This document shows, piece by piece, positions 1 through 11,300 of a stretch of 64,000 bases of DNA. The position numbers and the translations under genes are program-made. Source of the DNA: Novipirellula herctigrandis (GTDB taxonomy: Bacteria; Planctomycetota; Planctomycetia; Pirellulales; Pirellulaceae); the NCBI GenBank assembly GCA_007859835.1, contig SJPJ01000001.1, positions 8,160,329 through 8,224,328 on the forward strand, in the 5' to 3' direction. The notes below the pieces were generated by a model. The model was not told the origin of the DNA. It saw nothing but the letters and a program-made list of their open reading frames with translations, and searched no databases. How positions within the stretch are numbered: position 1 is the stretch's first letter; each line of letters opens with the position of its first letter.

Positions 1-2340
1 CGCATCGGCATCCGAAGCAAACGCGGTCACGCCAACCGTTGTTCCGTTGGCTGCGTTTTCATTGACCCCATTCGCACCGAGATCACTGTCGGAAATCGCT
101 CCTACATCGAATTCGTCGACATCGTCAATCGCGATGGCAAAAACGCGCGTCTGGAATGATCCGTCGGTGGAGGTTGCCCGAACCATGATGGATCGAGTGG
201 CTCCGTCGGTCTCGCGATCGATCGCGCCGGCGACGGTGACAATTCCAGTGCTGACGTTGATCGAGAATCGACCGCCATCGTTGTCGTCCAGTGAATAGCT
301 GATCGTATCGCTACCGTCCACGTCATCCGAGAACGCAGTCACTCCAACCGGTGTTCCGATGATCGAATTCTCGGCCACGGAATCCGACGCCACATCGTTG
401 TCGACAATCGGCGTCGCACCGGACTCGGACACGTCGGTAACGGCTATCGTGAAGTTTTGCGTATTAAAGGATCCGTCACTGCTAGTCGCCCGAACGTTCA
501 CGCTGTGGCTGGAATTCGTCTCATAGTCGAGAGTCGCATTGACGGTAATCTCGCCGGTCGAACCGTCGATCGCGAACCGTCCGCCGGCGTTATCATCGAG
601 CGTGTACGTGATTGTGTTGTTGGTCGCATCGGCGTCCGCGGCCGAGGCCGTCACGCCAACCGAGTCGCCGCTATTTGCATCCTCAGCAATTTCGTTTGTT
701 GCGCCGTCGCTGTCAGTAATCGTGCCAACATCAAATTCATCAACATCATTGACATTGATCGTCATCAATTGCGTGTTCGAACTGCCATCGCTGCTGGCGG
801 CTCGGACTGTAATGTCGTGACTGGCTGCCGTTTCCCGATCCAACAAGGTGCCGTCGGCCACGGTGACCACGCCGGTCGAACCGTCGATCGTAAACCGTCC
901 ACTAGCATCGTCGTCGAGCGAGTAGAGAATCGTGTTGTTAGTCGCATCGGCGTCCGATGCCAACGCAGTCACGGCAACCGTCGTTCCGTTCGCGGCATTT
1001 TCGTTAACGGAATTGGCAGTAGCATCATTGTCGGTGATCGCTCCTACATCGAATTCGTCGACATCGTCAATCGCGATGGCAAAGACTCGCGTCTGGAACG
1101 ACCCGTCGGTGGAGGTCGCTCGAACGGTGATCGACCGAGTGGCTCCGTCGGTTTCGCGATCGATCGCGCCGGCGACGGTGACAATTCCAGTGCTGGCGTC
1201 GATCGAGAATCGGCCACCATCATTGTCGTCTAGCGAATAGCTGACCGTATCTGTGGCGTCCACGTCATCCGAGAACGCAGTCACTCCAACCGTCGTTCCG
1301 TTTGTTGCATTCTCCGATACTGAATCGTCAGCTAAGTCATTGTCAACTATTGCGGTAGCACCCGATTCGGAAACATCGGTCACGTTGATCGTGAAGCTCT
1401 GAGTATTGAACGACCCATCGCTACTGACGGCGCGAACCACGACGATATGGCTGGAATTCGTCTCATAGTCGAGAGCCGCATTGACGGTAATCTCGCCGGT
1501 CGATCCGTCGATCGCGAACCGTCCGCCGGCGTTATCATCGAGCGTGTACGTGATTGTGTTGTTGGTCGCATCGGCGTCCGCGACCGAGGCCGTCACGCCA
1601 ACCGAGTCGCCGCTATTTGCATCCTCAGCAATTTCGTTTGTTGCAGCGTCGCTGTCAGTAATCGTGCCGACATCAAATTCATCAACATCATTGACATTGA
1701 TTGTCATCAGTTGCGTGTTAAAACTGCCATCGCTGCTGGCGGCTCGGACTGTAATGTCGTGACTGGCTGCCGTTTCCCGATCCAACAATGTGCCGTCGGC
1801 CACGGTGACCACGCCACTCGCACCGTCAATCGCGAACCGTCCGCCAGCGTTATCATCCAAACTGTAGGTGATCGTGTTATTGGTCGCGTCAGCGTCAGCG
1901 GCCAACGCAGTTACAGCAACCGTCGTGCCGTTGGCTGCATTCTCGTTGACTGAATTGCCAGCAGCGTCGTTGTCGGTAATCGTTCCTACGTCAAACTCAT
2001 CAACATCATTGACGTTGATTGTCATCACCGCCGTGTCGAAGCTGCCGTCACTGGACGTTGCCCGCACTGTAATGTCGTGACTGGCTGCCGTTTCCCGATC
2101 CAACAATGTCCCGTCGGCCACGGTGACCACGCCGGTCGAACCGTCGATTGCGAACCGTCCGCCCGCGTCATCGTCGAGCGAGTAAGTGATCACGTTGTTG
2201 GTTGCATCGGCGTCAGACGCCAACGCGGTCACGCCAACGGTTGTGCCGTTAGCCGCGTTTTCATTGAGTTCGTTGGTCGTTCCATTGCTGTCGCTGATAC
2301 TGCCGACGTCGAATTCGTCAACATCGGTAATGGTCACGCT
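1..2340 (-). repeat. Tandem cadherin-like domains with a 942-bp (314-aa) higher-order repeat
   Basis: Domain boundaries of the 'VDEFDVG' or 'VSESGA' type recur near 105, 420, 729, 1047, 1359, 1671, 1989 and 2313, so each domain is about 103-108 residues. Three consecutive domains form a superunit. 105 matches 1047, 729 matches 1671 and 539-820 matches 1481-1762, each offset by exactly 942 bp and nearly identical in DNA. This points to recent in-frame segmental duplication. Each domain has a 'YSLDDDAGGRFAIDGSTG' core and an 'RETAASHDITVRA' strand. Confidence 0.85.
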
Positions 2341-5300
2341 AATCGCCTGCGTATCGGCGGCGGTTCCATCGGATACCTGCACGGTCACTTCATAGACGCC
2401 GTTAAGATCATCATCGGTATTGCTTTCTCGATCGGGTCCGGAACCAAATGCTAGAACTCCCGTCGAGCCGTCAATCGTAAATAATGTTGCATCGGCTCCT
2501 CCGACGATCGAATACGTCAACGTTTGGGCTGGCAGGTCCACGTCAGTGGATGTGATGGTGGTGACTGCCGTCGAGTTCTCTGCCGCGTTGAGTGCCGCCG
2601 TTGCTGCGCCGCCGTCGCTGGTGATCACGGGGGAGTCATTGACCCCGTTTATTGTCACGGTGACGGTGGCCGTGTCCGTTGCACCGCTTCGGTCACGGAC
2701 GGTGTAGGAGAAGCTGTCCGTAGTGCTGTTGCCGGACGCAAGTGATTCAAACTGGCCATTTGGATCGTATTCGTACGACCCGTCAGCATTCACCGTCAGT
2801 AGCGCCCCTGAGGCCAGAGCGAACTGCGTACCGACATTGGCTGCATTGCCTTCCACTTCGCTTACCGTTAGGACGTCGCCCGTGATCGCAGCAAAATTGG
2901 TGGCGGCTTCAGCACCATCAAACGCACTTTCATAGAACCGGATGATCGCGATCTCGCCATCCAGGTTGCCACTTCCCGCAGCTGGACCAGTGGTGACGTT
3001 GGTGTATTCCTTACCCAGCCCGGTTCCATCTGGACCAGCCCATCGTGTTCCATTGATCCCTGACAAAGGCGTTGTGTCCTGAACAGCCCCGTCCACATAG
3101 AGCCGGAGCTCACCAACTTCCAGGTCGATCACTGCGATCACCTGAATGAACTCTGCGGTTGGATCGGCGTAGAGTGTCAAAAGATCAACGGCAACTTCAT
3201 CCGGCACCGCGTCTGAAGTGAGCGTGGCAAACCGGATGACCGAGCCGTCCTGATACAAGCTCGTACCATTATTGACTCCACCCGTTTCGAAAATTATGTG
3301 CTGGCCGGTGAGTGAGTCTGTACGAAACCAGACTTCGAAACTTGCAGAAGCGTCCGATGGGTTACCGCTGACGCTTTCGAGCGACGGCATCCAGGCACCG
3401 CTGTTTGTTCCGGAGAACGAATAGGCCGCAGTGATCCCGCCGTAAGAGGTCGTCGGCGATGGGTTGTAAGTGACCTCCGTCCCAAAGTTATCCAGCGTGA
3501 AGTCAAAGCCAGCTTCGGCCGTTGTATTTCCCCAGTTGCCATCGCTGTCCAGAAACGCGTCATAGTTCAGCGTGCTTCCGGGGGTTGCTGTAGCAATGAC
3601 ATCCTCATCCGTGTCGTTCGCCAATACTCCATCCGCAGCGACTGTTAGTACAGTGTCTTCATCCGTGCTGGTGTTGTCGTCGACACCAACGGGAAGCTCA
3701 TTGACATTGCTCACCGTGACCGCGAGATCCTGCGAATCCGTTCCGCCTGCACCGTCGTTGACCTCGACAATCACTTGGTAAACGTTGTCGCTGCCGACAT
3801 CCGTTGGCGTTTCGAAGTCGGGTGCGGCAATGAACGTCAGCACGCCGGTGGAACTATCGATTGTAAATTTTGCCGCATCGAGCCCGCCAGAAATTGAATA
3901 CGTAAGAGTTTGGGCTGGTACATCCGCATCGCTGGCGACGACGGTCGTCACCGTGACGCTGTTTTCATCTACGCTTACGGTGGCCGTCGCACCGCCGCCA
4001 TCGGAGCTGATGATCGGAGCGTAGTCATTAACGGAAGTAATTGTGATCGTCCCAGTAGCTGCGGTCGCGTCAAGACCACCTTCATTGTCTCTCGCAGCAA
4101 ATTGGAATGTCGTGGTGCCAATCCAATCGGCATCTGGCACAACATACAAAGTGAGCGAACCACTGCTGGCAGGAAGGTCGCCCCCGGTCGTTGCCAATAC
4201 TGTGAGAGCGGGATCAGTATAGAGAGTAACATTCGCTGGCAAATTACTAAGCACGAAACTCTCAATCGATCCATCCGAGTCGGTACCTGATAGCACAATG
4301 AGGGTCGAAGCGACATTTTTCGGAGCGGTTGTACTCGAAATTCCAGTACTCGGAAGCGCGTTCGTCGAAACCACGTTGATCGACGTTGATATCGTACTGC
4401 TAGTCCCGCCGTCTCCATCAGTCACAACGATCGAAACGGACCTCGTTGTCGTTGTTGGGGTAACAGTATCAATGTTTTCATACGTGATATTGTTCAGGAC
4501 TTGTGTGACAGTCTCGGCGGTTGCGCTCGCATTAAAGGTAATCACAAGCGGGCTTCCCCCGCTGCCGCCCGAAAAGGAACCGACCAAGACATTTTCGTAT
4601 AGTACGTCGTTGGTACTAACCGCCACTTGACCGGCCGAAATTCCTTCATGCAGGATCCCGAAGACATCTTCTGCTGAGTCACCACCGGCGGTAATGTCAA
4701 CTGTGATCGTCCCGCCGTCAAAATTTGCGGAATCGACATCCGAAACGGCCGCAGCGGTCCCCTGATCCAGTAAGACGGCTCCATCGGCTTCGTTGTAGGT
4801 AAGCGTGTCGCCGTCAAGATCCGCCACAACGGGAATGTCGTTTGCCGCAGAAATCGTAACGGTGGTACTTCCACTAATCGACAACGCTCCGCCACTGCCC
4901 TGATCCGTCACATTCCCGTCGTCAAAGCTCCAATGGATTTGCACACTTGTCGGAGGGGCACCACTGCTGTTGCTATATGCGATCGATCGCATGACTTCGT
5001 TAACCTGGGCGTTGGTCGTTCCCGCCGCAAACGTCATCGTCAGCGTCCCGGCCGCGTTGGTATAGCTGCCAATGTTTGACGATGAAAGTTCTAATGCCCC
5101 TGTATTAAAAACCAAATTGCCCGTCGCGCTAAAAACGTCTTCGGCGTTCGCTGCGCCGTTCCGTTCCAGAGTCACCGATGCGCCACCGAAATCGTCGCTC
5201 CCGCTTAGTTCTGCATCTAAGATCTGCACGTCTACGTCAAGGACAATTGACGCCCCATCTTCGACGAACGTTGGGGCGCCATCGAGCGTGTCTTCAGGAC

Positions 5301-8300
5301 CAAAACCTGTATCGAGTGTTCCGTCACTGTTCAGGCGAATGGTTATCGCATCGTAACTGGATAGTTCCCCGGTATAGCCGGAAAGTAGAATGCTGCCATC
5401 GCTCTGGATCGCAATCGCTTTGCCATATTCTTGGACGCCAAGGTCAAAGGTAGCAACACCTGTGCCTCCCGTGCCAAACCCCGTATCCAACGTGCCGTTG
5501 CTGTTGAATCGTACGGCCAGCACGTCGTTGTCAGTGCCGTTATGGGTTTCTCCGACGACAACAAACTTGCCATCGCTTTGTACTGCCAACTCCGTACCCT
5601 TGTCGGTTCCTAGTCCGATTGCCACCGTCACGTATCCAGATCCACCACCGAATGTCGCATCCAAAACACCATTGTTGTCGAAGCGTGCTACAGCGAGGTC
5701 CATCGATCCACTGACGGTTGCATATCCCGACACCAGAATCTCACCGGTCGCCAAGATCTCCATCCCTTGAATCTCATCGATCCCGCCCTCGAAATCCGTC
5801 AACACATAACCGGTTCCGCCGCCGCCAAAGCTCGTGTCGAGCGCACCCGTCGACTTGTCGTATCGAGCTAAGAAGAAGTCATAGGATGTTCCATTGTGCA
5901 TTTCACCGGCGACAACAATGTGGCCGTTTGCATCGATCCGCACCGCATTGGCCTGTTCGTCCTGCGGGCTGCCGGTTTGGACAACGCCACCGGTGCCGAA
6001 GGTTCCGTCAAGGCTTCCGTCGGTGTTGTAACGGACAATCGTGATATCCTCGTTTCCACCCCCGCTAGACGCCATCCCTGTGACGACAATTTTGTCATTC
6101 GGATCAATCACCAGATCAAAAATTCCGTCCAGTGATCCACTGAAGACGGTGGTGATCATGCCATCGTTATTGCCGTCGCCATCGAACGTTGTGTCAAGCG
6201 AGCCGTCTTGGTTGAGTCGCGCTAACAGGAAGTCGCTACCGGTCCGTCCGCCGAGAACAATTTTGCCGTCCGACTGAAGGACCATGCCGTGCAGGTAATC
6301 GGCACCACCCGTATCGACACGCGCGACCCCGTCGGTGCCGAAAGTTGGATCGAATGATCCATCGACGTTGTAACGAATGATCGTTTGGTCATACGAGTTG
6401 GTTCCGGTTCCGTATCCTCCGACAAGAATCTTACCGTCATCCTGAACGACAATCGCTTGGACAAAGTCAATCGCGCCGCTGGGGTCGGTCAGGGCTACGC
6501 CATCCGGTGCAACGAAGGTTGGAGCGTCGTTGATTGCCGTGACGTTAAACGTAATCGCGTTGCTGGTTAAATCCCGATCTTGCCCGCCGTTGGCTGTCCC
6601 GCCGTCATCCTGAACCTGGAATTCAAATGTCGCGTAACCGGTGCCGGCTTCATCGACGTTCGGAACGTAAGTTAGAAGGCCGAGCGTGATGTCGCTGGCA
6701 TCGATGTAGTTGTTCGCGGCAAACGTCGATCCGTTTAAGAGCAGGTCTCCGCTGCTGGGCAACGCAGTGATCCATACTTGCATAAAGGAATCACTGTCGA
6801 TGTCAGAAAAACCAAAATCGGCCAATGTGAACGTATGGGTTGTGTCCTCATCCACCGTGATCGTCTTATCCGTTCCGATCGGGGCATCGTTGACCGGATC
6901 AACCGTGATACTGACCGTCGCAACCGATGAATCCTCGGTTCCGTCATTGGCAACGTAAGTGAAACTGTCAGCCCCGTTGAAATTGGCATCGGGGATATAG
7001 ATGAATCCACCGTCCGACTCAAGATCCAAGACGGAAACTTCAAAGTTGCCTGAATTGTTGCCATTGAACAAAATTTGCGAGCCATCGGCGGACCAATCAG
7101 GACCGGAATCCGTGCCTGAGCTATTGGTCAGCCGCCGTAGATTGGTGCCATCCGCATCCATGATGTAGAGCTCGTTGTTTCCGTCACGATCGGTGCGAAA
7201 TGCAATCTGAGAGCCGTCAGGCGAGAATGATGCGCCGCCATCCGATCCCGGATCGTTGGTCAGCCGAGTCTGGTTCGATCCATCGGCATCCATCAGATAA
7301 AGTTCGCTATTGCCGTCCCGCTCGCTAGTGAACAGCAACTGCGATCCATCCGGGGACCAGTCCCGAGCGCTATCATCACCAACGGTAAAGGTCAAACGAG
7401 TTTGGTTCGATCCATCGACATCCATGACATAGACCTCGTAGTCACCATCGCGGTCACTGCGGAAGGCAATCTTGCTGCCGTCGGGAAACCATAACGCTCC
7501 GTTGTCTGATGATGCATCATTCGTCAGTCGAGTTTGATTCGAACCGTCGGCATCCATCACGTAGATCTCGTCGTTGCCATCTTGATCACTGTGGAACAGG
7601 ATCTTGGTTCCATCGGGGGACCATCGCGGCATTCCTTCAGTCGCGGTTCCCGTAAAGGTTAACCGAGTGACATTGGATCCGTCGGCGTCCATCACGTAGA
7701 TGTCGTCATTTCCGTCTCGGTCGCTGCGAAATGCAATCTTTGATCCATCTGGCGACCACGACGCATGTCGGTCGTCGGCTGCGTTCAGGGTCAGGTTTGA
7801 TTGGCCCGCGACACCGACCGGATTCAGCAATAATGTTCCATTGTTGGGTCCGCTAACCAGTCGAGCCGTCAGCGGATCGCCCTCGGCATCGGTGTCGTTG
7901 GACAGGATTCCCCCCGCCGTGACATCCAACGTGGTATCTTCATCGACGTTGTAGTTTTCGTCGTTGGTCGCCGGGGCGTCGTTGACCGGTGTCACGGTGA
8001 TCGTGCTGCTGGCCGTGGGACCGAGTAGACCGAGGGCATCTTGCGTTGCTAATCCTATCACACGATCGCCAGCGGTCGGGTTCAGCGAGAGATTGTCGTA
8101 CTTGATTCCCCGTATCAATGCCTGCAGATCAACCTGCGGCAACACACCGCCGCCATCCTTCTGGACACTGAACCCAGAGCCATCGAAGTCCATTTCGATA
8201 TCCGTGCTGCCGACGGTTTGGACAACCACCTCGGCCGTTCCATAGGTAAAGGTGTAACCGGCAAAGACGACCTGCTCGTCAGCGCCGTCCGAGAAGCCGA

Positions 8301-11300
8301 TTAGATTGACATTCAGATTCTGATAGGTGTTATCGTCGACGTCGGTAATCACCGCGTCTGCATCCGTCACGTTGACTGCGCCACCGGCTTCCGTGAAGGT
8401 CGTGGCAAAAGCTGTTCCGCCGCCATCGGAACCATTCAAATCGATTATTGGCGCGTCGTTGACCGAATCGACGGTGACGGCGGCGTTGGCGGAGTCGAGA
8501 TAACCGTCCGCATCGCGAACGGTATAGCGAAAACTATCGGCGCCGTGATAGTTCGAGGCCGGGTCATAGGTAACGGTGCCGTCGCCGTTGTTGGTGATCG
8601 TGGCCCCGGCGGCGGTCGTCGCCGATTGGTCGTACACCTCCATCGTGATACGGTGGAAATTGACGCTTCCTTGTTGTGCCGACGAACCAGAACCAAAGAC
8701 AACGCCCACCGTCGACGCAGTGGAATATCCGTCCCAAGTCCCGTCATCGACACGAACTCCATCGACCAGGAAGGCCGCGGTTCCAGTACCGGCATCGTAG
8801 GCGATGGCGAATTCGTGGTATTCGGCAATCCCCGTGCCGCCGCTGGTGATGGTGAGAGAGTGGCCGCCGTCGTTGTCCGGCAACGCCACCACCAGATCTC
8901 CATCAATGTTCAGGTCGAACCAAGCAAGGAATCGAGTCGTCCCGTCGCCGTAAGCAAAGTAGATGGCTCCATCGTCAGCGAGGTCGTCCGCGATCCGAGC
9001 TGTGGTCGACAACATCCAGCCATTGGCCGTCGCTAGTGCCGTGTCTGCTCCAGACAAACTGGTGGTGTACCTGACCGCTCCTGCAACATTGGAATTATCC
9101 TGTAAATTCCAGGCGTCGAAGCCGGTTCCAAGGTCATCGGCCACGGCGCCAGCCGTCACCGACCCACCGCCGATGTCGCCGTCTTCGGTTTCATCCAGTG
9201 TCCAGCTTCCGCCCGCCCCGCTGGTCGGATCGGGCGCAGCCCCGCTCGTTCCCGCGTCGTAATTGGCGACCGTGCGAGCAAACCCAAGTACCGTGATCGG
9301 CTGCGATTCCGGGTCGACGTCATTCGCCACAACGTCAAACACACCCGCTGTGTCCTCATTCGTGTTGAACGTGTCGTCCAGGGCATCAACCGCGGAAGGT
9401 ACACCGGCAACGTTTACGGTTTGCGTAACCGCATCGCAGGTTCCTCCGTCGCCGTCGGTCAGGACGAACCGCACGGTACGGGCCAGCGTGCTCGGATCCG
9501 CCGACACATTCTCGAACGTGATGTTTCGCAGCAATGCCTGCGCTGCGGCGGGTGTCGCGTTGGCGTTCAGCGTGATCACTAGCGGTGTGGCACCGTCGGT
9601 ACCGCCAGCGAAGGTGCCGATGGTAACCGCGCCGGCGCCAAAGTTATACGTTACGTCCGAGCCGCTGACACCAATTTGCCCGCCGCCCGTTCCTTCGTTG
9701 CGGATCGCCAAGCGGTCGTTCGCCGTGGCGTTGGCCGTGAAGTCAACGGTCAGAGTGCCCGTGTCGAAGTCGGCTGAGTCGGAGTCCGCCACGGTCGCCG
9801 TCGCATCGATCATCACCGCGCCGTCGCCCTCGGTGTAGTTCACTGCCGCGCCGGGCAGACCGATCGCGGGCGCTGTGTTTGACGCAGCAGCGGGCACCAG
9901 CGCTAAACCGTCCCAATCCTTGCTTCCATCGAAGCCAAAATCGGCACCTTCCATTAACAGTTCGACGGTTGCCGTTGTATTGCTAGGATGCACATCCAAT
10001 ACCAACACATCCTGTTGCAGGATTGATACTGAGTTGGTGCCCATATTGGCTGCGTCATCCATGCTGACAGCGACAATTTGCCCGGCGTTCAAAGAGGTTC
10101 CACCGAGCGTCATCGTCTGCTCCACCAGATCGATGCCACCAAAGTCGCCGAAGAAGTTGCTACCCCAACCATCGACGAGCATGAAATCGTTTCCCGCCGA
10201 GACATCGTAGAACCGAATATCCTGGTCCCCTGCGACGTACAAGAAATCGCCTGCCTGCAATGCGTTGCCACCCACGGTGACACTCGATTCGACGAGACTA
10301 AACGCGGTGATGCTAGGGATGCCGAGCGTCGAACTATCGATCACCTGCGTGAAGGTGCCGCTGCCGTAGTCGCCGGGGGTAGTGGGCTGGAAAACATAAA
10401 CATCACCTGGTTCCGGACTTACTGAATTGGCGCTGGTGTAGGCCATGTTGGTCGTTACAGTAAACAGAACGTCGCCCGCTTGTAGGTCGACGCCACCCAC
10501 GGTCATCGCGCTGCCGACGTAATGAATCGCGTTGACGTCTCCGCTGGCGTCAGCAAAATTCTCAAAGTCGATGGCGCTGGAAAAAGTGCCGTTGGAGGTT
10601 CCCGCTTCCGGTTCGAACTCCAAATTTGGATCACCCAATTTGATGACCGTCTGTTCGGTCCAGAAGGCTAACCCTGGAGCACCGCTGGGCGAGGAAACGT
10701 CGGCGCCGGTGGTCAGCCAGAGGGCGCCACCAGACGTATCGGCCGCTGCTTTGATGGATACGGCACCGCTTTCCCATTGAGTGGGTGTGGATACAGAACT
10801 GCTCATCGTCACGGACGCAGCACCAGCTTCGGTCGTTGAGACACCTCGGTGGAACACGTTCGTTTCCGTCCATACTTGAGATTGCCCCCCCCCAGTCATG
10901 TAGCCAACCGGATGGTTGTCCCAGTTCGTTACATCAATGACAAGTTCATCGCTCGCGCTTGATACAGAAAGCAATGCGATCGTACTGGTTCCACTCCCAC
11001 TAGCGTACGTTCCGGTCGGAGTCGATTGATGGACGCCGTTGTAAGTGACTGCGCCTGCGCTGATAGCGGTACTTGCGTCAAGGCTCACAACGACGTTGGC
11101 TGTTCCAACGGTCGGATTGACGAGTCGCCAGATTTCAACGGCATGGTTTCCAGCGGTTCGCCCAACCTGTGTCAATGCAACACCATCGTAAGTCACACTC
11201 GTGACGCTTGATCCTAAACCGTCGATCGAGAGGGTCACAAACATCGCTCGATTAGAACCACTTGCGACGGTATGAGACCAAGTCAAGGTTGAAGCCGAGG

